Shown: in pieces, positions 1 to 12,200 of the stretch
Position numbering within the stretch: the first letter of the stretch is position 1
How the letters are laid out: the number at the start of each line of letters is the position of its first letter
Assembly (NCBI GenBank): GCA_964017195.1
Contig: OZ024895.1
Location: 46,433,673 to 46,497,672 of the forward strand
Direction of reading: 5' to 3'
DNA from: Siderastrea radians
Taxonomy: Eukaryota > Cnidaria > Anthozoa > Scleractinia > Rhizangiidae
Length of the DNA: 64,000 nucleotides
Position numbers and translations under genes: made by a program
Notes under the pieces: generated by a model
Database searches by the model: none
Told to the model about the DNA's origin: nothing
Seen by the model: the letters and a program-made list of their open reading frames with translations, nothing else

Positions 1-3000
1 CCATTAAAACACCGCACTTCAAAAACGAAAAAGAAAACAATGAGCAAAACCAAACAGCAAGAATTTAGTATCATAAAATTGGTCTCGAGTGTATAGGCCG
101 TACAGGGTAGCGTTTATACTGTTACAATCATTGTACGATTTTTCTCAGGTAGAAAGGTTGAAAGTTAACAGCTCACGTTCTACACGTTGTAAAAAGGCGA
201 ATCCTTTAAACTTTCACTTAGTGGTACTGATTTGTTTTAGCTTCTTGTTTTGCTTTACTCTTTACATTAGACGTACACGGTGGCCAGACTTGTTACATCA
301 CCCATCAGTTCATTCGAAAATTCTCAGGGGGATTGAAAACAAATTACACGAAACACTTATACTTAAAACGCAAAACTTATTTTATTTAAAACTTTATTAT
401 TTATTAAACAGGTCGTTTGAATTACGTATTTACATATTTTGTACTAACAAATATCACATAGCAAACGAACTTTTGACCACTGTGTGCCTTGTTACTACTT
501 TGTGAATCCACTGAATTACCTGTACTGTACTCATTACGGTTAGAGTCTTGGTCCCAGGCCACCAGAGTATACTGAGGGATCTGCAATTGTTCGTCTACAC
601 GGAGTGCGGCTGGATCCAACCAGGAGTAGAAAACGTCTGCATCTGTGTATGAATCTAAAACAAATACCACACTGTAAACGTTGTTGATGGAAAGTTTGCT
701 AAAACCTACACCCTCTTTGAGTCTGTTTTTGGCATAGTCTACTCAGTTTTTTTTAATGTTTGGCGACGTGTTTCGCGCGTTGGCTAAAGAAGTTGAATTG
801 TGGCAAGTCAAGCTAAGGCCTGTAGTTAGGACAAAAGCCATACAAAGTGTTTTTATCAATAGAAAACACTCCACCAGGAACCGTGCAATAGCGGATCATG
901 GTTTTCTCCTCCCGCTTTGTGATTAAAAAAGAGTCTTGTTCTACTGTAAGAATGTAACTGACGGCAAAACCTTAGCTTAATCGTCTTAAATGTGACCCAG
1001 TGGGGATTCCAAGATTGGAAAAGGAGTAAGAGATTAAATAGGAATTCGCCTTTTTGAAGTTACTGCCGTAGTGTGTATGCTTTAGACCATAACGTATCCA
1101 CCACAACCCGTTTCCAGAGGCCCTTCCTCCACTGGAAAGAGACAGGCAGGAGAGAGGTCTCTGGAGAGCAACAGGTGAAAGAGAAGGCTCTGGAGAGAAC
1201 AGGCAGGAGAGAGGGCTCTGGAGAGCAAAAGGCAGGAGAAAAGGCTCTGGAGAGCAACAGGCAGGAGAGAAGGCTCCGGAGAGCAACAGACAGGAGAGAG
1301 GGCTCTGGACTGAAACAGACAACATAGAGGGCTCTGGAGAGCAGCAAGCAGGAGACGAAGGCTCTGGAGAGAACAGGCAGGAGAGAAGGCTCCGGAGATC
1401 AACAGGCAGGAGAGAGGGCTCTGGAGAGCAACAGGCAGGAGAGAGGGCTCTGGAGAGCAACAGGCAGGAGAGAAGGCTCTGGAGAGGAGCAAGCAGGAGA
1501 GAAGGCTTTGGAGAGCAACAAGCAGGAGAGAAGACTCTGGAGAGGAGCAAGCAGGAAAGAAGGCTTTGGAGAGCAACAAGCAGGAGAGAAGACTCTGGAG
1601 AGCAACAGGCAGGAGAGAGGGCTCCGGAGAGCAACAGACAGGAGAGAGGGCTCTGGACTGAAACAGACAACATAGAGGGCTCTGGAGAGCAGCAAGCAGG
1701 AGACGAAGGCTCTGGAGAGAACAGGCACGAGAGAAGGCTCCGGAGAGCAACAGGCAGGAGAGAGGGCTCTGGAGAGCAACAGGCAAGAGAGAGGGCTCTG
1801 GAGAGCAACAGGCAGGAGAGAAGGCTCTGGAGAGCAACAGGCAGGAGAGAAGGCTCTGGAGAGCAACAGGCAGGAGAGAGGGCTCTGGAGAGCAACAGGC
1901 AGGAGAGAGGGCTCTGGAGAGCAACAGGCAAGAGAGAAGGCTCTGGAGAGCAAGAGGCAGGAGAGAAGGCTCTGGAGAGCAACAGGCAGGAGAGAAGGCT
2001 CTGGAGAGCAACAGGCAGGAGAGAAGGCTCTGGAGAGCAACAGGCAGGAGAGAGGGCTCTGGAGAGCAACAGGCAAGAGAGAAGGCTCTGGAGAGCAAGA
2101 GGCAGGAGAGAAGGCTCTGGAGAGCAACAGGCAGGAGAGAAGGCTCTGGAGAGCAACAGGCAGGAGAGAAGGCTCTGGAGAGCAACAGGCAGGAGAGAAG
2201 GCTCTGGAGAGCAACAGGCAGGAGAGAGGGCTCTGGAGAGCAACAGGTGGGAGAGAAGGCTCTGGAGAGGAGCAAGCAGGAGAGAAGGCTTTGGAGAGCA
2301 ACAAGCAGGAGAGAAGACTCTGGAGAGGAGCAAGCAGGAGAGAAGGCTTTGGAGAGCAACAAACAGGAGAGAAGGCTCTGGAGAGCAACAGGCAGAAGAG
2401 AGAGCTCCGGAGAGCAACAGGCAGAAGGGAGGGCTCCGGAGAGCAACAGGTAGGAGATTGGGCTCTGGAAAGCGAAGGCAGGAGAGAAGGCTCTGGAGAG
2501 CAACAAGCAGGAGAAAGAGCTCTGGACAGCAACAGGTGGGAGAGATGGCTCTGGAGAGCAACATGCACGATAGAGGGCTCTGGAGAGAAACAGATAAAAG
2601 GAAGGGCTCTGGAAAGCAACAGACAGGAAAGAAGACTCTGGTGAGCAACAGACAAGAGAGAAGGCACTGGGAAGCAACAGGCAGGAGAGAGGGCTCTAGA
2701 GAACAACAGGCAGGAAAGAAGGCTCTGGACAGCAACAGAAAGGAGAGAAGGTTCTGGAGAGCAACAGACAGGAAAGAAGGCTCTGGAGAGCAACAGACAG
2801 GAGAGGAGGCTCTGCAGGCTGGAGAACAACAGGCAGGAGAGAGGGCTTTGGAGAAGTAAGCGCTTTGTAATTCGTTCTCGTACCAGTTCTCATACGCTCG
2901 CACCGCGATCACAGAGAACTAATTATTAATTCTTTTTAAAATTTAAATTTAGTTTTTCGCCTCTATTAGTAAATAGTCTACTTCTAATTAAACAATTCAA

Positions 3001-4899
3001 TTTTTGCAGAAGAATACTCACAACTCTCAAATTTCATCTCACAAACTTGTTCGTCCATTGGAAACTTTCGCAAATTCATTGGACAGTACAAACGAAGCTT
3101 TTTCCTGAAAAGTTAAAATAACACAACACCTATGCACCAATGATTCTTCGAAGAAACGTATACTATACAAACAATTGTAGACATAACACCAAGGAGTCGT
3201 TTTTAAATAACTTGCATGTTTAAAACTAAGAAAAGCATTTTTCAACAATAAGTAAATTACCTGCAGCTATACGTTATGTCTCCTTCCTGTGTTAGTTCGA
3301 ACATATAATCCCCGGTTGATTTTCGGTCACTCAAGTCATTTTTAAAGAAGGTGTCTGGTAACCAAACTTGGTCAATAATGTTTCCAAGCAGCTTCATCTT
3401 AGGAATCCCCAATGAAGAGCCGTATGCTAGACGAGGATCAGTCCAGTGTTGACGAAAAAATACAACGGCGGACACTTCCTGTTGTTACAAAGCAAACAAT
3501 AATTAGCTGTACTTTGAAGCAACGGGCTTACACCTGAGACTAAGGACTAAAAGAAATAACTTCCTGCCAATCACAGCAAACAATAAACCAATCAGAGACG
3601 TGAATGCTTTATAAGAGGCAGGAAAATGGGCATAATACCGGTGACAACTGGTTTTGGTTTTGCAACGATAAAGTGTTCAATTGCAATGATTTTAACATTT
3701 TTCGCGTCTCAAAGGTAGTTTAAATGTGATCAAAGACGATTGCCAGATAAGATGAGTGCATTTTGGAATAATTTAGCTCACACAGCATAACAGTTGCCAG
3801 CCGGAGAATGCAGCCGCCTCTGGATGCGTTCTAGGCATTCAGGTGCTTTCGACGCTCTCGCGAACACTCCCTTGTCGTCAGGAAAGGTGAGAGGTAGATT
3901 GCTGTATTTACAAGCCAGTCTGCATTTGATATACTTACCATGTCAATCTCTTTAATAGGTACCATTGACAACACGTGAATGGAAACTCTGATTTTACACG
4001 GCGGACCTGGGGAAGAAACAACGAAAAACAGCCCACTTGCGTTACACGGCTGAAGGTTTTGGTAAAACCACAATTTGCATTTAGGTTATCACACAAATCC
4101 GTTTTGACACGCCTTAATTTGTACGCATTAAGACAAAAAAAACCTTTGCAATGCCGGAAAATATAAGATTAAAGAAACTCTGCCCTATATTCATCTCATA
4201 GAAAGTGAAAGATAAATGAACGGAGATAGTTGAAGGAACACAATAGAACTTTACCTCCAAAGTTAGGTCTTAGTCTCTTGTCATAACCTTCAAGCAGCTG
4301 TTCTAACATCAGAGTAGTGCGGGAACCCTGGGAACGAGTCTTATTTGTATCGTTGCTAAGAATAGAAAACACCATTTTTCGCTTAGTTTCATTGTATTTT
4401 GGAAGAGAACGTTATACTAGTACTACTTACCCAAAGAAAACTCCATTCTTATCGTTAAATAGCTCTGGTTATTTGGAGATTCTTTTACTTTTATACTTAG
4501 ATTTTAAACTAATAACTAACAACTAAGAAGAGTCCCAGATAGAAATCATCATTCTTTTGGAGTTCTCTCTTGGCAAAGAAAAACTAGCATGGTAGAAAAA
4601 AATCTTCTTTGTAAAAAAAATCAGCGATTGTGTACCGTAAATGTACTTAGCTTGAGGCAAGTGCATGACATTAGGACGAGTAATAACGATATTAACTTAA
4701 AAAACACTCGTTATTCCGTTATCTAGGAGGATATTTAATTTACTTGGCATAGCGAATAAAAAATTATTTTACTTTAAGCCAAACAACAATTCATTCGGTA
4801 TTAAACATTAAGGCACACGTACCTTGTTGAGTTAGCCCCTTCGATTAACAAGATCTGGTCAATAACACTCAGGAACAAAAACAAATTAAAGACGGACAT
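1..4899 (-). CDS. Cys-loop anion channel (GABA-A/glycine receptor-like), copy A, 3' part off the left edge
   Basis: Ligand-gated channel subunit of the pentameric Cys-loop family, expected in the plasma membrane. Six coding exons are visible: 4823-4899, 4255-4355, 3939-4006, 3261-3478, 3022-3104 and 520-654, all with GT/AG borders and compatible phases. Exon 1 starts at ATG 4899-4897 and encodes a hydrophobic signal peptide (MSVFNLFLFLSVIDQ...). Exon 2 has glycosylation sites NDT and NKT. Exon 4 carries loop D (FFRQHWTDPRLAY) and loop A (WLPD). Exon 5 holds the Cys-loop, CPMNLRKFPMDEQVC, with the family's 13 residues between cysteines. Exon 6 has loop B (SYTDADVFYSW). The M1-M4 exons were not found in 1-519 and must lie beyond position 1. 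Exon sizes equal those of copy B, its closest relative. Intron 5 (655-3021) is filled largely by a minisatellite. The ligand cannot be named from sequence. Confidence 0.9.
1139..2860. repeat. 29-bp minisatellite, about 59 units, in intron 5 of channel copy A
   Basis: Units resemble GGCTCTGGAGAGCAACAGGC followed by AGGAGAGAA; successive units start 29 bases apart (for example 1981, 2010, 2039). The plus strand is strongly purine-rich. Units vary at both array edges and are most uniform at about 1750-2240. Because 29 is not a multiple of three and the unit has no stop codon on the minus strand, all three minus frames stay open for 470-650 codons with a 29-residue period (LLSRALSPACCSPEPSLLPV...). 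These are not genes: they lie inside the intron between the Cys-loop exon and the loop B exon of copy A. Confidence 0.95.
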
Positions 4900-5569
4900 T
4901 TTGCTTTTAGCCCTTATTGAGGTTAGTAGCCGGAGACTGATCCTTTTACAACCAAAATGAAAATTACGATGGACTTATTTTTTAGCAGCTGTAACGTTGA
5001 CATTTCTTTGATGTGAGAAAAGTGCGACATTACAGCTTGTCGACTGGTGAATATGGCTGAATATTGCACCATGTGGTAAGAAGCACCTGCTCTACTAATT
5101 TGGAATCGTGTCAATGCGAAAACTCCGCAGAAAAACACAGCATTACCTACGGCCTCCGTCCTAACACAAAGGATTGAGACAATTAACTCTTCCTAATCAG
5201 CATTCGGCTTTTGCCAAAAGATAGATAATTCGGTGTTAATTTTATTTGAAATTTGGTAGCTTTAGTGGGTCGCTTATTTAAGGTTATTTTAGGTTTGCCC
5301 TCTTTTTCCCCATTTGTAAAGAGGACACCCGGAGGATGTTCAAGAATAACCAGCACCGTGCTTTGACTACAATGATGTTTACGTTTTTAAAAATTTAAAG
5401 ACTTTGAATAGTTATGTGTTCTTGCCTAGTAGGCAATCTGAATTTTTTTATTTCTCGAAACCGTAATTTGTTGTTTTGAAAAAGCACTACCTAAATGCGG
5501 ATCTGAAAAGTACAGGGTGCGACGTGTTCAGGGTCGTTGCCCATAGCAACTGATTCTTCATTCTCATCT
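4900..5569. other. 5' flank of channel copy A, no gene seen
   Basis: Upstream sequence of copy A. Parts resemble the 5' flank of copy B: AGCCCTTA just upstream of the start codon, and GCTTGTCGACTGGT near 5036 and 15737. No clear TATA box or other gene was recognised. Confidence 0.5.
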
Positions 5570-6655
5570 TAGCCTGTTCCAGGCGTTCAGGTAGTGGAGC
5601 GCGAGCGAAAACTAAAGCGAGCGAAAGAGCAGGAAAAAACGAGGGGAGACTGGGGGAGGGGATGAGGGAACGCCTGTGATATTAATTTTAAAAAGCCCAT
5701 GCCGCCCACTTTAGGCCGCCGACAGCAGCAGAGAAACATGAACCCAAGGTCACGTCAAAGTAAACAAGAAAGTTATGTAATTATGCTCACCGAAATAGGT
5801 TTCTCCCGAGTTTGAAGCGTTGGGAAAAGTACTGGTGTTGCTTTTAGAAATCTGACATGCCGAATGGACATTGCAAAATTTTCTGCGATAAGGAAAGGCA
5901 AATGTCATCTCCACTACTGGACCAATAAAGGTAACGAGAATCACAGACGACTTTATATACACATCGGTTTATCAAATTGATGAATCGAAAGCTTTTCACT
6001 CTGTGACGGAATGAACTTCGTCGTCTTCATCAATTGCGATGGCTACGATATGTTTGTTGTTGTTCTTTCCTCCACTCCTTCGACAGCAGGCTTTCGTGAC
6101 TTTCATAAATAATCTAGCCGATCCATTTCTCCTGCTTCTTCTTCGTCTACTTCGATAGCCAGCGCTCTAATTCCAATGCTTTGAAGCTGTTCTACTTGGT
6201 CTTTCATGATTACGACAAGCGGAGTGACCACAATTATCTTAGAAACAGCGTTTCTTTGCAATGCGTTGATTAACCTTGGAAATAGTTCAAAGATCAAGCT
6301 ATTTCCAATCCTGTTGGAAGAATGGTGATGAGACCTCTTCCCAGAAACACGTTTTGAAGACAACCTTTTTATTCCATTTGCAAAGTAAACAGATATTTAA
6401 CAGTGCGTGACTCGATGGAGGATGACCTTCGCACGGGCACGCCATATCGCATTCTTGTCTGCGTCAACAACTCTCTGGTGTTGACAGGAGGTGTCAAATT
6501 TGGCCAATCAGAGGGTATACCAGAACGGTTTCCTTTGAGAAAATTTCACAGGCGTTCCCTCGTCCTCTCCCCCAGTCTCCCCTCGTTTTTTCCCGCTCTT
6601 TCGCTCGCTTTAGTTTTCGCTCGCGCTCCACTATCTGAACGCCTGGAACAGGCTA
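5570..6655. mobile_element. Mutator-like TIR element carrying a RecQ helicase fragment
   Basis: About 112-bp terminal inverted repeats: left 5570-5681 begins TAGCCTGTTCCAGGCGTTCA; the right arm, about 6544-6655, is its near-identical reverse complement. The element is bounded by a perfect 9-bp direct repeat, TTCTCATCT, at 5561-5569 and 6656-6664. Long TIRs plus a 9-bp target duplication fit the Mutator (MULE) superfamily. No transposase was recognised inside. The interior holds a decayed RecQ-type helicase piece on the minus strand (separate entry) and about 400 bp (5690-6090) of unrecognised sequence. Confidence 0.75.
6103..6400 (-). pseudogene. RecQ-like DNA helicase fragment inside a TIR element
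   Basis: On the minus strand one frame reads LIFELFPRL, then IIVVTPLVVIMKDQVEQL, which matches helicase motif Ia and the following helix of RecQ-family DEAH helicases. Just upstream, in another frame, lies ITILPTG, the start of Walker A (normally LPTGxGKS). Motif I is therefore split by a frameshift. The ORF ends at 6103, before the DEAH box. Only about 90 residues of helicase similarity are present and no start codon is convincing. I read this as a dead captured or inherited fragment, not an active gene. Confidence 0.75.
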
Positions 6656-6830
6656 TTCTCATCTTAATTGAAAGTCGTTTATATAGTTTGAAAGAGTTCA
6701 AAGAGATTATTAAAGTTTCATGCCACAGGGTAGTTTAAATTCATTTCTAAACTATAACTAGGAAAACAGTAAAGCGAATTCAAAATTCTAAAACAATACA
6801 CACATTTATATAGTAAAGCTCAAATTTGTA

Positions 6831-6848
6831 ATGATGATGATGATGATA
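6831..6848. repeat. (GAT)n microsatellite
   Basis: About six GAT/ATG units in intergenic DNA. Confidence 0.8.
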
Positions 6849-7942
6849 TTGACGGATGATAAATTTCTTTTTCTTCGGAATCAGGGAATGTGAGGTTTAA
6901 TTACTCAGTCCAAAACGGCGTTTCTGCTGCCCTTCTTCATGTATTAAAACTGCTCGAGAGGTAATTTTGTAATAACATTAACCTACGAGAATCCCAAAGA
7001 AAAAGAAAATTTTTATTCCTTTTATTTTCAATGAGAAGTCAAAGATTCAGAGACATGGAAAGTTTGATTAATTTTTTTAAAGTGTTTGTGAACACTGCGC
7101 GCTTGTGCTAGAACTCAAAATCCCAATAAGATTATTGAGGATGCGGGAAAGACGGCATGCAAAGAAAAACAAAAATCAGTCTGGGCACCACAATCTGAAA
7201 TCCTGAAAATTGGAAAGAAACTAGCTATCTAGATAGAGAAATTAATGTACATTGAACTGAGTCTCAAAGAACTTATTCTACTTGAGTTTAGTTTTCTGTG
7301 ATTTGCAGCACTCAGTTATAGTATCCCCATTGACGCGTTTTAACTGTGTAAAAAGTTCCAAGAAACTATCAACTTTCGAAGTGGAGGGCATACCACTTCT
7401 GGTCCAACTAACTAGTTGAAGCATGTTTATTCAAGATTTTTATGTCAACAAATAAAAACGTTTAAAACAGCAAGAACATCTTGAATAGGGAAACACGAAG
7501 TTGCCTCTACGCATTTTTCTAAAATAAAGTAAAAAAACCTTGGATAACAACATAAAGTTAAATTCACTTCCGTCAGGAGCCCATTACCCGGAGCGTCCAA
7601 CTTCCATACTGCGTCTGTGAAACGGCATTTTCACAAGTAAATTTATTTTTAGATAAGCTTTTCCCGCGAATTGGTTGAAATAGCCAATCAAAAAGCGATT
7701 GCGTAATTGATAATAGACTGAGTACGAAACTACGACAACTCGTCTTCACTGGAAATAAACATAACGGATAGAAGTGACCAGTGAGGAATCTTTATCGGAG
7801 TGTTCTGACACCATGTCAAGCGATAATTTCAGTATTTACAAGGGAAGTAGTAGCTTAGATTTAATGCAGACGTCATCGGAAACAGTTATTTTCGCTTGAA
7901 AAGCTTATGCTTCCGTATATTTACGTATTTACATATTGGGAT

Positions 7943-7947
7943 GATTA

Positions 7948-7982
<35 letters not shown>

Positions 7983-7994
7983 ATTGATTGATTG
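7943..7994. repeat. (GATT)n microsatellite
   Basis: About 12 units of GATT with one interruption, in the intergenic region 3' of copy B. Confidence 0.95.
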
Positions 7995-8910
7995 AAGATA
8001 GTTTTTTAGTCTTTCCCCCTAATCTTTGATTACTACTTGTCTTCTTCTCTCAGAAGCCTTCAGAGCAACCACTGCTGTGACCCACTGAAGGTGATCACAG
8101 CTGGAGCTCCTAACCCCATTAATTAGTTGTTCTTTAAAGTCCCAAATTGTAGACGGGATCTCTACTTCTGTGTAGTGATGCGAGTTTACAAATGGTTTAC
8201 AAATTATCCCTATTACTACAATTGTTTGGATACCATGAAAAGACTGTTCAAGTGATCGGAAACACTATTGGTGCTTCAAAACGAATCGGACAATCGGCAC
8301 GATCACGACCGCTTGAATAGAGCCAAGAGAAGATCGATCCTGTATTGTCAGGTGCTTGGATCTATCCTGCGATCACTAGCTATCGCAAGGGATTGTGGTT
8401 TTTTTACCCTTTCACTGCGAAGACTGGACAAAATCGATACAACAAAATGACAAATTTTATTTTGCAACATAACGAGAAACAAACAGCGTCAAATAAAAGT
8501 ACTGCTCAGTAGTTTACACTTGAACACGGTGGTGTTTGTTCTAAACTCTCAAGTTAATGCATACTGTACTTGACGAGTTGGGGGATTCTGGGAGTGAAAT
8601 GGTTTATGGGTAAAACTGACTCAAGCGATCGAGACAATTTTTCAAGTAATCAGTCAAAACTGAGCAAAATGCTCTGTATGATACACTGTCGTTCAAAACT
8701 TAACATGAACATTGATTAATACACTATTCGATACTGATAAACTAATCGCTGTGCATGACTTCTTTTACTTTTACTGTATTGTCTCAAGTTTTAACTCTTG
8801 GATTAGGGGTCACCACTTGATCAACCTTTTCAAGGTTCTTTCGTTTTTTTTTAATAGCTTGAATACAGCTATTTCAGTTAACGTTGTCGGATTTTAAAGC
8901 CTCGAGATAC

Positions 8911-8980
8911 GCGACAAGACCGAAAGGTAGTATGGGTAGTCTTCTGCGACAAGACCGAAAGGTAGAATGGGGTCTTCTGT
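8911..8980. repeat. 35-bp direct repeat, two units
   Basis: GCGACAAGACCGAAAGGTAG starts at 8911 and again at 8946, each followed by a related TATGGGT/AATGGGG stretch and TCTTCTG. Unit length is 35 bp. Function unknown. Confidence 0.7.
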
Positions 8981-9093
8981 GATGCGACTGTAATTTCACG
9001 TTTAACACTGTTATAGAACGGGTGAAAGTCCTCCAAACACTTGCCTAAGTAATTTATTTTCTGCAGGGGTGAGTCATAGCTAAGTCTGGTAAT

Positions 9094-9099
9094 TTTATT
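9094..9099 (-). terminator. Candidate poly(A) signal of channel copy B
   Basis: AATAAA on the minus strand, about 196 bases downstream of the copy B stop codon at 9295-9297. Position fits a short 3' UTR; not otherwise tested. Confidence 0.4.
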
Positions 9100-9294
9100 A
9101 ATAAATTGCCTATATCACCTTGCGGTCTTATCGCCTAGGCTCTCCAACAATTGTCTGTAAACAATTTTAACACATGACGCGCGATATCGAGGCAGTGATA
9201 TGACAACTAAAAAATGCCCGGAACTCTCAACAATATGGTGACCAGTCTGGAGACTTTCAGACACCATTTTTTGATTTAGGCAAAAAGTGAAATT

Positions 9295-12200
9295 TCAAAT
9301 GTCTGCATAGAAGTAAACTACAAAGTAGATTGACAACAATAACGTGTACGCCACGGGAAACAACTTTCTGCAGTGTTTATCAACTGCACATGGTTCCCGC
9401 TGACCACTAGAAGCTCGTAAAGCTTGTTTTGGAAGCTTAGTATGGTCCACACCTTGCTTCCCGTACAACCAAAATGGTATAAAGCTCGAAGAAAGATTGT
9501 GATTTTCATCATGATAATCTTTTCCCTAGAAGGCCAAAAAGTATAAAAAAGGAATTCACAAACGTAACAATTGAAAAAATGTAACAGACCACTGCACCTT
9601 ACTTAGCTGAAGGTAATGATCGCAGGAAGGCGAAGAAGCGAATACGAGGTACGAAGGGAGGGGACGATTAATAAATACGCAAACAGAATTTTTCCTACCC
9701 CGCGGCAACGCCGCTCAAAACTTGCCTTTGTACGACCACTACTTTCACAAGTACGTAAGCTAAACCCGCTATTAAATGTTAAAAATCCTGTGTGATAAAT
9801 TTTTCTATTAAATTTTCAATCCTTATTGAATTTTACAAGTCACAAAAGTTAATGAAGTGCCAAAAATAAGAGAAACCATGACACGTATTATATCCGAAAC
9901 TCTACGTTCAGAAGGGTCAAGATCTACAACTTATGGGAGTATCATTTAGTTCAAAAAAGGCTTACAAAAACCATGGTCTAAACTAATTTCAAACAGCCGG
10001 ATCAGGGCGATAAGCCGAATTCACTAGCACCACGTTTAGACAGGCTTAGACTTGGTTTATGAAGTCCTAGTTTTTATCCCGTCATAGCACAAACGGAGCG
10101 GGGGGAATCGAGCCTACTTTTACCCTAGTCGGATCGGCAAAGAGCAATGTCCAGGGTCAAGTCTATCTCCAGTGAAGAGAGCTTTAGGTTTTTCGGTATT
10201 GCAGCGTCGGTCATTTTTTAGTTTGGCTTTTTGAGTGGGTTTTGTGCTAAAGATTTTCGGTTCTTCGGTTTTGACATCCATTGCCGGATGTCATTTTTGT
10301 TTGCCTTTTAACTTACTGAACAGTCGGTTTTAGGTTTTTAGGGCAAAAAATTGCTTTGGGGTTCTAAATATTCGCTGTGGTTTTCGGCTGACTTTACTGG
10401 ATTTTGCATTTTACTGATCTGCAGTTTCATTCGTTCATTTTCTGTCGTTTTGCAGTTTCATCAATATTTATTGTGGTTTCTAAGCCCCAAAGCTCCCAGC
10501 GTCAACTCAGGAAATTTCACACACGCAGCTGTAATAAAACTCCTTGTTTTTGCATTTTTGAACCATGTTTAATTAAGATTGAAAGGCAAAAACTTACCCG
10601 AGTTTCCTCTTCTTTATCTTTAAAGCTACGATACAATGTGCCGTCATTGCACTCCTCGAGTATCGCAGACGGGTTCACCTTTGGTTGAAAGTGTTTTTGC
10701 TTCAACGCTTCTTCTTTTCTTGGCGAGAACACATTTGAAAACGTGCATATGATGGCATACTCAACCAGTGCGGCAAATACGAAAAGAAAGCTAACCAATA
10801 AGAACACGTCAATCGCTTTCACGTGACCTACTCTTGGCATCGAGGCCTGGATGCCAAATATAAGTGTTGTTATTGCGAGAACTGTCGTGATTCCGAGTGA
10901 CACCCGAGCGGGTACGGATCTTTCATCGATCCAGAAACCAACCCAGCTGAGAGCTACAACTAGAATGGTTGGAATAAATTCTTGAAGAAAGTAGAAACCA
11001 AAGTCCCTTTTGAAATGGAAAATTGCTGTCAACGAAGTAAAATTACCTGCAAAAAGTGAAAAAATAATCAATTGATTGTAACTGTTAGGGTAATTCAGAG
11101 CAAAAGCTCTCCACAAGTACAGGCTCAAAATTAAATAAGGCCTAGTTCAAACGTCCAACTTTTCACGAGCTGAACCTAACCCTAAAACAGAGAATCTGCC
11201 AAAACGCGTTCCGCAAACATCTTTTCATTATCGAGTAGGCTGCAAAACCAGCCATAACGGGGAAAATGAGTTTATCTTGTACATGCCATGATAATCACTT
11301 GACAATGATACAATTATGTCTACCTGTACTATACTCATGAACTTTTAAGTCTTGATCCCAAGCGATCAGGGAATATTGAATGATCTTCAACTCTGTGTCT
11401 ACACGGAGGGCGGCTGGTTCCAACCAGGAGTAGATAACATCAGCCTCGGTGTAGGAATCTGAAACAAACGGCACAATTGAGAGATGCTCTTGGAAAGGAC
11501 GACACCCAAACTACTTGGCTTCTACAAGATTTTTAGACTGCGAGTAGTCTCTAATTTTTGGCGCTCCCCTCGCTTCGCGTCTCCTCGAAATTTCGCGCGC
11601 GCTCGCCCGCCCCACAATCGCCATCGCCAAAATTAGAGACTACTCGCAGTCTATAAGATTTTCCTTGCTTGGCGACGCTTACATCAGTGTTTTTGCTTCG
11701 AGTTCCAGTTGGTCTCGTTTGGTTCTGTTTCATTAGGAAGCTGTTCTCCATGGGTTGTTGAATGTTTTCCCGTCTCGTTGTTTTTGCATTTAGAGAGCCG
11801 CGGACTCAAGCGCTACTTTTTAAAAAAATCACCTTGAAATTGACCGTGAATGATAAGTAACAAATTTTCTGCAATGCATAAACTTGCCTACTATAATTAT
11901 ACTTACAACTTTCAAATTTTGCTTCACAAACTTGTTCGTCCATTGGAAACTTTCGCAAATTCATAGGACAATACAAGCGAAGCTTTTTCCTAAAAAAAAT
12001 GGAGATAAAGAAAGGAAGAGATGTTGTAAAGCTAAACCCATTTCATAAGCTACTGACTCTAATGGATCCAAATATTATTTTCCGCTGAAGAAACCTTTTA
12101 GGTATATGACGTCATAAAGAATGTAGTTTTGAGCTGTTTCGATCTGAAACAGGGGGAACTTTTCCCACTGGTCAGAAATATAATATACATTTTTACCTTT

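Larger units (their letters stand above)
6665..9093. other. Intergenic DNA between copies A and B, no gene seen
   Basis: No convincing coding region on either strand. It holds three short repeats listed separately (GAT, GATT and a 35-bp direct repeat). The remaining sequence is AT-rich and not recognised. Confidence 0.5.

Noticed and set aside
89..505. 138-codon plus-strand frame at the left edge
   Set aside because: No recognisable domain, and it lies in what should be an intron of channel copy A on the opposite strand.
972..2912. 646-codon minus-strand open frame, and overlapping 531- and 476-codon frames
   Set aside because: All are translations of the 29-bp minisatellite inside an intron of channel copy A; open frames follow from unit length and composition.
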